The notes under the pieces: model-generated
The model's input: only the letters and a program-made list of their open reading frames with translations
Told to the model about the DNA's origin: nothing
Databases searched by the model: none
Shown: one piece after another, positions 41,879 to 50,675 of the stretch
Layout of the letters: each line of letters begins with the position of its first letter
How positions within the stretch are numbered: the first letter of the stretch is position 1
Assembly (NCBI GenBank): GCA_965212125.1
Contig: OZ243045.1
Location: forward strand, 1 to 64,000
DNA from: CAYRJD01 sp965212125
Lineage (GTDB): Bacteria; Actinomycetota; Acidimicrobiia; Acidimicrobiales; Poriferisodalaceae
Length of the DNA: 64,000 bases
Direction: 5' to 3'
Made by a program: the position numbers and the translations under genes

Positions 41879-43243
41879 ATGACTGACGCACCCAGCCTTG
41901 AGTTATTAGAGGCAAAGTCACGCGAAGAGCTAATTGAGATAGCCGCGGTCGCAGGCATTCCGGTTCCGCCGCGAGCGCGCAAGCCGGGCATTATTAATGC
42001 GATCCTCGGCGGCGGCTCTGCTGGCGACGACCCGGGCGAAGGACGCACCCGCACCGTAACTCTGCCAGCCGACGACTCCGCCGAAAATGGCGCGCCCGAA
42101 AACGAAGCAAATGAGGCAAACGGCTCAAACGGCGCAGACCCAAATACGGACTCAGCCGAAGACGGCAACCGCCGCTCTCGCCGCCGCGGACGCGACGAGC
42201 AGTTTCAAGGTGACGCCGCACCCTGCGACGGACTGCTTGATCTGCGCGAAGAGGGGTACGGCTTTTTGCGCATTAGCGGGCTGCTGCCATCGCCCGACGA
42301 CGTCTATGTTGCGGCGCGCCATGTGCGGCAATATCGCCTGCGGCGTGGAGATCGGATTACCGGCGCCAGTCGCCCGGCTGCGCGCAGCGAAAAAAATCCT
42401 GCGCTGCTGCGGCTAGACACCATCAACGGAAACGATCCCAACCCAGATGAGATTCGCCCGCTGTTTGACGACATTGCGGTTATTCATCCGGCCACCGTCT
42501 TGCCGCTGGCTAAAGGTTCAAACGGACAGAACGGCCATCTGTCGGCTAACGAAAAACAGCTACTTGAGAAGCTGGACAAGATTGCGCCGGCGGGACACGG
42601 CCAGCGCGGACTGCTGGTGTCAGATTCGCAAGCCGACTCCACTGCGCTGGTGGAGACGGTCGCCATGGCCGTGGGCCTCAACCATCCCGACATCCACCTG
42701 CTGGTGTTGCTGATCGACGAGCGGCCCGAACTGATCACCGAACTGTCTCGCCGTTTGGAGACCTCCGGCGAGGTGGTGGCGTCTGCGTTTGATCGCCCGG
42801 CTGACGAGCACATCGCCGTTACCGAGCTGACGCTTGAGCGAGCCAAACGCAAGGCTGAGCAAGGCGAGGACGTGGTGCTGGTGTTTGACGGACTGACTCG
42901 CTTGGCGCGGGCGCATCGTCGCGCCGTGGGTCATCGGCAGTCGCAGATGACCAGCGAGCCGGCCGCCGCGGCGGCTGCCAAAAGCCTGTTTGGGGTGGCG
43001 CGCAACCTAGAGCAGGCCGGATCAATCACGATGTTTGCGACAGCACGGCCGGATGAAGGCGCTGGGTTTGATGCCGATGCTTTGAACGAGTTCCGCTCTG
43101 CCGCCAACTTGACGTGGGCGCTAGAGAATGCGAAGTCGCAAGATTCTGGCGGCGGTGCTGGCGGCGGTGCGGCTGGTAGCTCAGCCGAGCGGCAGCTAAC
43201 CATTGACGAGGGCGCTTGTTTCAGCAGCGGTAACCATGTCTAA
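41879..43243 (+). CDS. Rho-like protein with degenerate ATPase (in the rho locus)
   Basis: Aligns without gaps to transcription terminator Rho over the N-terminal Rho helix domain, an acidic/Asn linker (52-106) and the cold-shock RNA-binding domain (CDGLLDLREEGYGFLRISG, DDVYVAARHVRQYRLRRGD). It also keeps Walker B LLIDERPE at 277-284. But the Walker A block, normally APPKAGKT, is SDSQADST at 248-255, so the essential Lys is Ser. The Q/R-loop region is replaced by SQMTSEPAAAAAAK, and the conserved C-terminal arginine-rich end is lost, replaced by QDSGGGAGGGAAGSSAE and a short tail. There is no frameshift. It occupies the usual rho position before rpmE and prfA. ATP-driven translocation is improbable; an RNA-binding or antagonist role is inferred. 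Confidence 0.85.
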   Translation: MTDAPSLELLEAKSREELIEIAAVAGIPVPPRARKPGIINAILGGGSAGDDPGEGRTRTVTLPADDSAENGAPENEANEANGSNGADPNTDSAEDGNRRSRRRGRDEQFQGDAAPCDGLLDLREEGYGFLRISGLLPSPDDVYVAARHVRQYRLRRGDRITGASRPAARSEKNPALLRLDTINGNDPNPDEIRPLFDDIAVIHPATVLPLAKGSNGQNGHLSANEKQLLEKLDKIAPAGHGQRGLLVSDSQADSTALVETVAMAVGLNHPDIHLLVLLIDERPELITELSRRLETSGEVVASAFDRPADEHIAVTELTLERAKRKAEQGEDVVLVFDGLTRLARAHRRAVGHRQSQMTSEPAAAAAAKSLFGVARNLEQAGSITMFATARPDEGAGFDADALNEFRSAANLTWALENAKSQDSGGGAGGGAAGSSAERQLTIDEGACFSSGNHV

Positions 43244-43339
43244 ACCGCAGCCAGATGCGCAGCCAAATGTGCGGCCGAGGGTGCAGCATGCGCAACCGAG
43301 AGTGCGGCTAGCGCCAGCAACCGCCAGAATGAGGGTCTT

Positions 43340-43600
43340 ATGAAAAGCGACATCCATCCTTCGTATCGCCCAGTGGTGTTCCGCGATTCCAGCGCAGGGT
43401 TTGCTTTTTTGACGCAGTCAACGATTGAAACCAGCGAGACCATCGTCTGGGAAGACGGCAATGAGTACCCGCTGGCCAGCGTTGAACTTTCAAGCGCAAG
43501 CCATCCGTTCTTTACCGGCCAGATGAAGATCGTTGACACGGCGGGTCGAGTGGAGCGCTTCCAGCGTCGCTACGGCGACCGCCGCCAAAAGCGAAGCTGA
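43340..43600 (+). CDS. rpmE2: 50S ribosomal protein L31 type B
   Basis: The 86-residue sequence MKSDIHPSYRPVVFRDSSAGF, then ETIVWEDGNEYPLASVELSS and HPFFTGQ, is that of the zinc-free, type B L31. No cysteine is present, so the Zn-ribbon of type A is missing. Type B L31 is generally Zur-controlled and replaces type A under zinc limitation; here it sits in the main rpmE locus. GAGGG lies just before ATG 43340. The TGA stop at 43598-43600 overlaps the frame of the next gene. No palindrome like that at 286 is visible upstream. Confidence 0.93.
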   Translation: MKSDIHPSYRPVVFRDSSAGFAFLTQSTIETSETIVWEDGNEYPLASVELSSASHPFFTGQMKIVDTAGRVERFQRRYGDRRQKRS

Positions 43601-44793
43601 CCACAAACACAGCCAGCACCGCCCGCGCTGACGCAGAGCGCAAGCCTGCTCTACACGCGGTCAAGCTGAAGAGCCTGGTCGGCAGTGCGCTAGGCAAAAC
43701 CACCGTCCAGACGCTGGGCGAGATAACCGGCACAGAGACCGGCGCATTCGCCGTGCTAGGCGAAGCCGTTGCGGGCGATGTGGCGACTGACGCGGCGGCT
43801 GACGTCGCGACCGACGCCACGGCGGTTTTTCTGGCCGAGCACAATCCCGGCGCTTCGCTCGGACCGGCTCTGGCGATAGCCGCCCGCGCAAACGCTGCGC
43901 AACTGCACGTGTTCGCTCCCGGCGAATCCGTCGCCGACCAGCCTGCGCTAGACACGCTGTTTCGCCGAGCGGCGCTTTTTACCTATCCCATAACTATCTG
44001 GTCGGTCGCCGGCGCTAACGCCACCCCGGCTGAGGCACCAACCCAACGACCGCCCGAACCGCCACCGCCGCGTGTGCCAGAGCTGGTTGCGCTGTTGCAG
44101 CAGGCGGGTGCCGATGTGAACGTTGAGCACGGCGTCATCACCGGCGAGGTGCAGGGGCTTGAGATTGCGCGGGTGGTTGCCGATGCCGCCGGGTTGCCTG
44201 AGTCAGCCAGCGAGTCGCCCGGCCAGCCTGCCAATCCGGCTGACCCCAACCAGCAAACTCAGTCGTGGCGTCTAGAGGTCGGTGTCGGCGCGCACGACCG
44301 GGAGGCGTTCGCAATGCTCCACGGCAACGAACCCATCCTCGCCTCCCTGCAGCGAGTAGTCGATCTGCTCAAACGCCACCGCTCGCCTGGCGCCGAACCG
44401 CACCCGCTCAACCGGATGGCCGCGGCCCGCTGGCTGCGCGCTCTATTAATAGGGCAGCCCGACCTGGTGGGCGCCAAGCGACTAACGGCCGCATCGCCGC
44501 CGGTGGCCAGAGACTCCGTAACCGACAAAGCGCCTGCGGTCTGCTACGGCGTCGACGAGCACAACAAATCGCTGGTGGTGGTCGCTTCGGTGGGAATAGA
44601 CCTGGACCTGGTGCCGTTCGCCGCCGACGCCCGCGCATTTCTGGACGATTCGGCGCAGCTGGTCATCGCAGTGCCGCGGCGGGACGCCCACCAACTACTG
44701 AGTCAGATTGCGGCTTGGCTAGACCCCGAACCCGAGCCCGTGCGAATCGCCAGGCTGCCCGACGACTGGATGAAGACCGGCGCAGGCACATAG
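43597..44793 (+). CDS. Uncharacterised protein between rpmE and prfA
   Basis: No family recognised. From GTG 43753 it has 346 residues, but the frame is open with strongly GC-ending codons back to 43597, where a CTG overlaps the rpmE stop (CTGA); that start would give about 398 residues. The protein is Ala-rich. It has a central Pro-rich segment (AEAPTQRPPEPPPPRVPEL), the region LVALLQQAGADVNVEHGVITGEVQGLEIARVV, and a C-terminal part with GVDEHNKSLVVVASVGIDLDLVPFAADAR. That layout suggests a nucleotide- or substrate-binding fold, but no catalytic motif is seen. Only the co-directional setting links it to translation genes. Confidence 0.6.
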   Translation: MTTNTASTARADAERKPALHAVKLKSLVGSALGKTTVQTLGEITGTETGAFAVLGEAVAGDVATDAAADVATDATAVFLAEHNPGASLGPALAIAARANAAQLHVFAPGESVADQPALDTLFRRAALFTYPITIWSVAGANATPAEAPTQRPPEPPPPRVPELVALLQQAGADVNVEHGVITGEVQGLEIARVVADAAGLPESASESPGQPANPADPNQQTQSWRLEVGVGAHDREAFAMLHGNEPILASLQRVVDLLKRHRSPGAEPHPLNRMAAARWLRALLIGQPDLVGAKRLTAASPPVARDSVTDKAPAVCYGVDEHNKSLVVVASVGIDLDLVPFAADARAFLDDSAQLVIAVPRRDAHQLLSQIAAWLDPEPEPVRIARLPDDWMKTGAGT

Positions 44794-44849
44794 CCAAGCC
44801 AACCTGCCCGAACGCATAGCCAGCCTGACCGCATAGCTAGCCTGAAACT

Positions 44850-45971
44850 GTGTTGAGCCGCTTGGCCGAGTATGAGGTTGAGCTGACCTCGGTCGAGCAG
44901 CAACTAGGCGACCCGACCGCCGCCGCCGACCGCGAGCGTTTCGCTGAGCTAGGTCGCCGTCATGCCCGCTTGTCGGAAATAGTCGCTGTCGGTCGTCAGC
45001 TAAAAACAGCGCTTGACGATGCCGAAGCCGCCCGCGAACTTCGCACGGCTGGCGACAGCGACGACACCGAACTGGCCGAGCTGGAGGATGCCGCAACCAC
45101 CAGCGTCAAAGAGCTGGAAGAGCAGATGCGTCTGTTGTTGTTGCCGCCCGATCCCAACGACGACCGCAACGTGATCATTGAGATCAAGGGAGCCGAGGGC
45201 GGCGACGAAGCCAACATCTGGGCGCGCGACCTGTATGAGATGTACAAGGCGTTCGCTGCGGCGAGCGGCTGGAAGGTGGAGCTGCTGGGGCTGCACGAAA
45301 GCGATCGCGGCGGGCTGACCGATGTTGCGTTTGCGGTGCGGGGAGAGCACGTGTGGCGCCAGCTCAAGTTTGAGGGCGGTCCGCATCGGGTGCAGCGCGT
45401 GCCGGTAACCGAATCGCAAGGCCGCATCCACACCTCATCGGCGACGGTCGCAGTGTTGCCCGAGGCTGACGAGATAGACATTGAGATTGACCCCGCCGAC
45501 CTAACGATCGACACCTACCGCTCCTCCGGGCCGGGCGGGCAATCCGTCAACACCACCGATTCGGCGGTGCGCGTAACGCACAATCCCACCGGGCTGGTGG
45601 TGTCAATGCAAGATGAGAAGAGTCAGCTGCAAAACAAGGCGAAGGCGCTGGCGGTGCTGCGGTCGCGCTTGCTGAAAGCGCAGCAGGAAGAGCGGGCTGC
45701 CGGTCAAGCCGCCGCAAAGCGTGATCAGGTGAAAGGCGGCGGTCGGTCGGAAAAGATCCGCACGTACAACTACAAAGATGGGCGCGTGACGGATCATCGC
45801 ATCTCGCTGACCCTGTACAAACTTGACCGAGTGCTGGCCGGTGAGCTAGACGAGATTGTTGATGCGCTGGTGCTAGCCGAGCGAGCCGAGCTGTTGGCAG
45901 GCGAAGCTGTGCAGAGCGCCGCGGCAGGTGAACCGGCCGGCGAGCCGGCGCAAGAACAAGGCGAGAAATAA
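44850..45971 (+). CDS. prfA: Peptide chain release factor 1
   Basis: Recognises UAA and UAG stop codons and triggers peptidyl-tRNA hydrolysis. The catalytic GGQ is in RSSGPGGQSVNTTDSAVRVTH. The decoding region HRVQRVPVTESQGRIHTSSATVAVLPE is RF1-like, with PVT where PxT is expected. The N-terminal coiled-coil region (SRLAEYEVELTSVEQQLG) is normal, and the length of 373 residues is slightly long because of a C-terminal Ala/Glu tail. GTG 44850; PrmC, which methylates its GGQ glutamine, is encoded directly downstream. RF1 does not read UGA, which leaves UGA free for selenocysteine competition only with RF2. Confidence 0.95.
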   Translation: MLSRLAEYEVELTSVEQQLGDPTAAADRERFAELGRRHARLSEIVAVGRQLKTALDDAEAARELRTAGDSDDTELAELEDAATTSVKELEEQMRLLLLPPDPNDDRNVIIEIKGAEGGDEANIWARDLYEMYKAFAAASGWKVELLGLHESDRGGLTDVAFAVRGEHVWRQLKFEGGPHRVQRVPVTESQGRIHTSSATVAVLPEADEIDIEIDPADLTIDTYRSSGPGGQSVNTTDSAVRVTHNPTGLVVSMQDEKSQLQNKAKALAVLRSRLLKAQQEERAAGQAAAKRDQVKGGGRSEKIRTYNYKDGRVTDHRISLTLYKLDRVLAGELDEIVDALVLAERAELLAGEAVQSAAAGEPAGEPAQEQGEK

Positions 45972-45972
45972 C

Positions 45973-47535
45973 TTGACACAAGACGAAACCCTGTCGCTGG
46001 GGCTGCTGGTTGAGCAAGCCAATGCGCAGCTGCAAGCCACCGACGTGGCCGACCCTGACCTGAGCGCTAGTTGGATTGTCGCCGAGGCGGCTGGGCTGAC
46101 ACCGGCCGAACTGATCTTGGAAGCCAAGTCTCCCGCCACTCAGCGAACCGTGGCGCAAGTTGACGCAATGACAGCGCGGCGCGCAGCCGGCGAACCTTTG
46201 CAGTACGTGCTGGGGCGGTGGGGGTTTCGCGGTCTTGATCTGGCGGTGGACAAACGAGCGCTTATTCCCCGGCCCGAAACCGAGTGCCTGGCCGGGGCGG
46301 TCGTTGACTGGCTAAAGAACGAAGCATTTGCGCGCCGCACCAACGGCGCGACGGGCAGTATGGCTGGTGGCGCGACTGGCAGTGCGACTGGCAGCGTGCC
46401 CGACAGCGCGCCCGACCCGGCCGCAAACGCAACCCCCGTGTCGCTGCTGGTGGCCGACCTGGGCACCGGCAGCGGAGCGATCGCATTGTCAATCGCGCAA
46501 GAGGTCCCCGAGGCAAACGTCTTGGCGACCGATCTTTCCAGCGAGGCCCTAGAACTAGCGCGCGAGAACCTGGCGGGCCTGGGCGAGGCCGGAGCACGCG
46601 TAACTCTGCTGCAGGGCGACTGGTTTGAACCGCTGGCGCCGGCGCTGCACGAGTGCCTGGATGCGGCGGTGTCCAACCCTCCTTACGTGACGACCAGCGA
46701 AGCGCTGCCGCCCGAGATTGACGAATGGGAGCCGCAGGCTGCGCTGCGCTCCGGGCAAGATGGGCTGACCGATCTGCATTGCCTGATTGCGCAAGCCCGC
46801 GAATACCTGGTGCCGGGCGGATTGCTGGCGCTGGAGTGTTCGCCAACGCAAGCCACCAGCTTGGCGACAAAACTCTCCGCCAACGGCTACGAAAACGTGC
46901 GCGTAACCGACGACCTGGCGGGCAAGGCACGTGTGCTCACCGCGCAGCGTCCGCTCAACGACATCGCTGCCGAACGACTCGCCAATGCGCGCCAGGCATT
47001 GCGGTCGGGCGGATTTGTCGTGGCGCCGACCGACACCGTTTGCGGTGCGCTGGGCGAGTACGCCAACGCTGAGGTGGTTCGCAGCGTCTACGCAGCCAAA
47101 GGCCGACCGGAGACGATGGCGCTGCCGGTGCTAGTCAGCGGCATCGAACAAGCCGAGCGCTTGGTGGTGCTAAACGACGAAGCCCTGCATCTGGCGGAGC
47201 GGCACTGGCCTGGCGCTTTGACTTTGGTGGCGCCAAGACGCGGCGGGCCCGACCCGGTCGGCGGCCACACAACCTTGGGTGTGCGAGTGCCCGACCTGGG
47301 TTGGCTGCGCTGGCTAGCCGAACAGATTGGTCCGCTTACCGGCACCAGCGCCAACTGCCACGGCGACAACACTCCGCCGCAAGCCGACACGGCGGCCGCC
47401 GCCTTGCTTGTGCATCCTGCTTACGTGCTTGATGGCGAGGCGCCGCTGGCTGAACCATCAACCGTTGTTGACGTCTGCAAGCACGAGCCGGTAGTGCTGC
47501 GCGAAGGCGCCATCAAAACCGCCGACCTGCTGTAA
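45973..47535 (+). CDS. PrmC release-factor methyltransferase fused to Sua5/TsaC domain
   Basis: Two enzymes in one chain of 520 residues. Residues 1-325 form PrmC (HemK): the N-terminal helical bundle, IPRPETECLAG, SAM motif I DLGTGSG (162-168) and NPPY (235-238). They methylate the GGQ glutamine of RF1/RF2. Residues 330-520 form a YrdC/Sua5 domain (FVVAPTDTVCGALGEYA, KGRPETMALPVLVS, TGTSANCHGD, PSTVVDV), which makes threonylcarbamoyl-AMP for t6A tRNA. A Gly/Thr/Ser insert at about 122-154 sits inside the PrmC part. TTG 45973 immediately after the prfA stop is the likely start. In most actinobacteria the two are adjacent separate genes. Confidence 0.9.
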   Translation: MTQDETLSLGLLVEQANAQLQATDVADPDLSASWIVAEAAGLTPAELILEAKSPATQRTVAQVDAMTARRAAGEPLQYVLGRWGFRGLDLAVDKRALIPRPETECLAGAVVDWLKNEAFARRTNGATGSMAGGATGSATGSVPDSAPDPAANATPVSLLVADLGTGSGAIALSIAQEVPEANVLATDLSSEALELARENLAGLGEAGARVTLLQGDWFEPLAPALHECLDAAVSNPPYVTTSEALPPEIDEWEPQAALRSGQDGLTDLHCLIAQAREYLVPGGLLALECSPTQATSLATKLSANGYENVRVTDDLAGKARVLTAQRPLNDIAAERLANARQALRSGGFVVAPTDTVCGALGEYANAEVVRSVYAAKGRPETMALPVLVSGIEQAERLVVLNDEALHLAERHWPGALTLVAPRRGGPDPVGGHTTLGVRVPDLGWLRWLAEQIGPLTGTSANCHGDNTPPQADTAAAALLVHPAYVLDGEAPLAEPSTVVDVCKHEPVVLREGAIKTADLL

Positions 47536-47574
47536 GACTGAACTAGAAATCCTGCAAGAAACCCCATAGAAACG

Positions 47575-49377
47575 ATGCCTGCTAAAAAAAAGTCAGACAA
47601 AAACACTGCCAGCCCAGCCAGCCCAATCAGCCCAGCCAGCCCAATCAGCACGGTCGTGCTGGCTGCGGATCACGCGGGCTATGAACTAAAGCAGGCGCTT
47701 GCGAAGCATCTGCAAAGCGCGGGCTGTGAGGTGTTGGATTGCGGTACGCACAGCACCGATTCGGTGGACTATCCCGACTTTGGCGCCGCCGCAGCGCGCG
47801 AGGTCGCGCAGGTCGCCAGCCCGGCCACTATCGGCGTGCTGGTGTGCGGCAGCGGTGTCGGTATGGCAATCGCCGCCAACAAGGTCAGTGGCATCCGTGC
47901 CGTGGCAGCCAGCGACGCGACCACCGCTCAGCTGTCTCGCCAACACAACAATGCCAACGTGCTGTGCCTGGGCGCAAGGTTGATGACTGAGCAAGCGGCC
48001 ATTGAAGTGCTGGATGCTTTTTTGGCGAGCGAGTTTGAGGCGGGCCGGCACCAGCGCCGAGTGAGCCAACTTGACGCGCTAGACACCGCAGCGCCCGTGT
48101 CCGCTGCTGGCAGCGCGGCACCAAACGCCGCGTCCGCCGGCCTCTGGACGCTGGCCCCCGATACCGCCGTCGAAGAAGCTCTCGCCGCCGAGCTAAACCG
48201 CCAATGCACCAGCCTGCAGCTGATCGCTTCGGAAAACTTCGCATCGCCCGCAGTGATGGCAACAACCGGCAGCGTGTTCACCAACAAATACAGCGAGGGC
48301 TATGTCGGGCGGCGCTACTACGGCGGCAACATCAACGTCGACACGGTTGAGCGGCTAGCGATCGATCGCCTGAAAGACCTGCTCGGCGCTGAACACGCCA
48401 ACGTCCAACCGCACTCCGGCTCCAACGCCAACGCCGCGGTCTACCAAGCACTGCTCAACGCAGGCGACACCGTCATGGGGATGAGCCTCGACCACGGCGG
48501 CCACCTAACGCACGGCTCACCGGTCAATTTCAGCGGCAAGACCTACAACTTTGTTTCATACGGACTCACCGACAGCGACGAACGCATCGACTACGAAGAG
48601 ATGGCGCGCCTGGCGCGCGAGCACCGCCCGCAGCTGATCGTGGCCGGCGCAACGGCGTACTCCCGCCGCATTGACCCGCAGCCGTTTCGTGCGGTCTGCG
48701 ATGAGATCGGCGCGCTGTTTATGTTTGACGCGGCGCACATTGCCGGCCTGATCGTCGGCGGCGCACACGAGAATCCGACTCCGCTAGCGGACGTCGTCAC
48801 CCTCACAACGCACAAGACGCTGCGCGGACCGCGCGGCGGGGCGATCTTGTGCAAGGCCGACTACGCAAAGAAAATAGACAGCGCAGTGTTTCCCGGCACC
48901 CAAGGCGGGCCGCTAGATCACGTCATCGCGGCCAAGGCGGTGGCGTTTCGCGAGGCGGCCGACAAGAGCTTCGCCGATTACGCGCATCGCATCGTCGCCA
49001 ACGCTCAGGCTCTCGCCGACGCGCTCGGCGAGCGTGGCTTCCGGCTGGTGTCCGGCGGCACCGACAACCACCTCTTGCTCGTGGATCTGCGCAGCTTCGA
49101 CGCGGAGCTGACCGGCAAGCAAGCCCAAGAAGTGCTGGACGCCGGTGGCGTAACGCTGAACCGCAACACGATTCCGGACGACCCTCGCTCGCCTTTCGTT
49201 ACCAGCGGCGTGCGCATGGGCACGGCCTCGCTGACAACGCAAGGCATGGGCACCGAGCAGATGGTTCAGGTCGCCGACTTCACCGCACGGATACTCAAGG
49301 GGCGAGAAGACCCCGACACGGTCGCAGCCGTGCGCGCCGAAATCGCGCAGATGTGCGCGCAGTTCCCGCCCTACTAG
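47575..49377 (+). CDS. Ribose-5-phosphate isomerase B fused to serine hydroxymethyltransferase
   Basis: A 600-residue fusion. Residues 25-160 are RpiB: VVLAADHAGYELK, YPDFGA, catalytic Cys C91 in VCGSGVGMAIAANK, and RQHNNANVLCLGARL. After an Ala/Ser linker (about 172-190), residues 191-600 are GlyA: LIASENFASPAVM, EGYVGRRYYGG, the PLP lysine K414 in TTHKTLRGPRGG, and VTSGVRMGTASLTTQG. The chain joins the pentose-phosphate isomerase to the serine/glycine one-carbon enzyme. The N-terminus has an 18-bp tandem duplication (47611-47646) coding SPASPI twice. The SHMT half is complete, so both activities are expected. Confidence 0.92.
   Translation: MPAKKKSDKNTASPASPISPASPISTVVLAADHAGYELKQALAKHLQSAGCEVLDCGTHSTDSVDYPDFGAAAAREVAQVASPATIGVLVCGSGVGMAIAANKVSGIRAVAASDATTAQLSRQHNNANVLCLGARLMTEQAAIEVLDAFLASEFEAGRHQRRVSQLDALDTAAPVSAAGSAAPNAASAGLWTLAPDTAVEEALAAELNRQCTSLQLIASENFASPAVMATTGSVFTNKYSEGYVGRRYYGGNINVDTVERLAIDRLKDLLGAEHANVQPHSGSNANAAVYQALLNAGDTVMGMSLDHGGHLTHGSPVNFSGKTYNFVSYGLTDSDERIDYEEMARLAREHRPQLIVAGATAYSRRIDPQPFRAVCDEIGALFMFDAAHIAGLIVGGAHENPTPLADVVTLTTHKTLRGPRGGAILCKADYAKKIDSAVFPGTQGGPLDHVIAAKAVAFREAADKSFADYAHRIVANAQALADALGERGFRLVSGGTDNHLLLVDLRSFDAELTGKQAQEVLDAGGVTLNRNTIPDDPRSPFVTSGVRMGTASLTTQGMGTEQMVQVADFTARILKGREDPDTVAAVRAEIAQMCAQFPPY
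47611..47646. repeat. Perfect 18-bp tandem duplication in rpiB-glyA
   Basis: AGCCCAGCCAGCCCAATC occurs twice (47611-47628 and 47629-47646). The unit is six codons, SPASPI, keeping the frame in the disordered N-terminal tail. Confidence 0.9.
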
Positions 49378-49396
49378 CCCCACCTAGCTGGGAACG

Positions 49397-50629
49397 GTGA
49401 GCACCAACCTGCAGCACCTGCTGGTGCTAGCGATCGCCGCAAGTGCTACCTACGCGGGCACCTTCGTGGTGACGGCGCTGGCGCCAAAGGTGGGAGCGAT
49501 CGCCCAGCCCACCGACCGCCACGTCCACGCCCGACCCACCGCCACCGGCGGCGGCGCAGCCATGTTCGTCGGGCTGCTAATAGCGCTGGGGGTCGCTAGT
49601 CGCCTGGGCGCTTTCACCGGCACATTTGCGGGATCATCCGAAGCCCTCGCAGTGGTGGTTGCGGCGGGAGTCATTTTCGGCATTGGCGCGCTTGACGACA
49701 TACACGACCTTTCGGCTCCGGCCAAGGTGGCGGGGCAGGTCTTGGCCGGCAGCTTGCTGGCGGTGCTGGGGGTGACGCTGTTTTTCGTGCGGCTGCCGTT
49801 CGGCGGAGTGATAGCGCTGTCCGGCGATTGGGCGACGCTCATAACCGTGCTGCTGGTGGTGGTGGTCGCCAACGCAGTCAACCTGATCGACGGGCTTGAC
49901 GGGCTGGCGGTCGGGCTGGTGGCCATCGGGTCTTTGGCTATGTATCTCTACGCCCGAGAGCTGCAATCCGCCAGCGTGCTGGACGAATCCAACATCGGCA
50001 TGCTCTTGTCGCTGGTAACGCTGGGCGTGTGCATCGGATTCTTGCCCCGCAACATGCACCCGGCGCGCGTGTTCATGGGCGACGGTGGCTCGTTGCTGTT
50101 GGGGCTGCTGATGGCGGCATCCACCATGACGATCAGCGGACGTCTGGCCGAGCCGCTCAGCGGGCAGGTGTATTTCTTTTTTGCGCCCGCGCTGATTCCG
50201 GCGTTGATCTTGGGAGTGCCGCTGATCGACAGTGCCTGGGCGATTGCGCGACGACTCATGCGCGGCGCGGGCATCACCACGGCAGACAAAGACCACGTTC
50301 ACCACCGCTTGATGCGAATGGGTCACGGGCATCGCCGCACGGTTCTGATGCTGTGGGCTTGGACCGCGCTTGCTTCCGCGCTGGCGCTGGTGCCGATCTG
50401 GACCGGGCGAGGCGACGTGGTGCTGCCGTTCGCGTTGGTGGGAGTGGTGCTGTTGTTGCGCTTGTTGTTGCGACCGCGCACCGCGCTCAGCCCGGCTGAG
50501 GCCGCGGCGACTGCAGTGCCATCGGAAGTGCCATCGGAGGCGGCTGCTGAGGCGCCTGCTGAGGCGGCGACGCACGAATCTGAGCCAGCGGCGCGTTCCG
50601 TGTTGCATAAGAGCCCCCGCAGCGATTAG
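49397..50629 (+). CDS. Undecaprenyl-phosphate sugar-1-phosphate transferase (WecA/MraY family)
   Basis: A polytopic membrane enzyme of about 410 residues with some 10-11 helices. Catalytic aspartates lie in GIGALDDIHDLSA and NLIDGLDGLAVG, with MGDGGSLLLGL and the histidine motif DKDHVHHRLMRMGH. It transfers a GlcNAc-1-phosphate type unit to the undecaprenyl carrier, starting cell-envelope glycan synthesis. The position just upstream of the ATP synthase cluster matches Rv1302 (rfe/wecA). The C-terminus is an Ala/Glu/Pro-rich tail. GTG 49397 has GGGAA upstream. Confidence 0.88.
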   Translation: MSTNLQHLLVLAIAASATYAGTFVVTALAPKVGAIAQPTDRHVHARPTATGGGAAMFVGLLIALGVASRLGAFTGTFAGSSEALAVVVAAGVIFGIGALDDIHDLSAPAKVAGQVLAGSLLAVLGVTLFFVRLPFGGVIALSGDWATLITVLLVVVVANAVNLIDGLDGLAVGLVAIGSLAMYLYARELQSASVLDESNIGMLLSLVTLGVCIGFLPRNMHPARVFMGDGGSLLLGLLMAASTMTISGRLAEPLSGQVYFFFAPALIPALILGVPLIDSAWAIARRLMRGAGITTADKDHVHHRLMRMGHGHRRTVLMLWAWTALASALALVPIWTGRGDVVLPFALVGVVLLLRLLLRPRTALSPAEAAATAVPSEVPSEAAAEAPAEAATHESEPAARSVLHKSPRSD

Positions 50630-50675
50630 CTTTTTACCTGGCTTAGCTTTTCTGGCTTAGACATTTGCAGGACTA

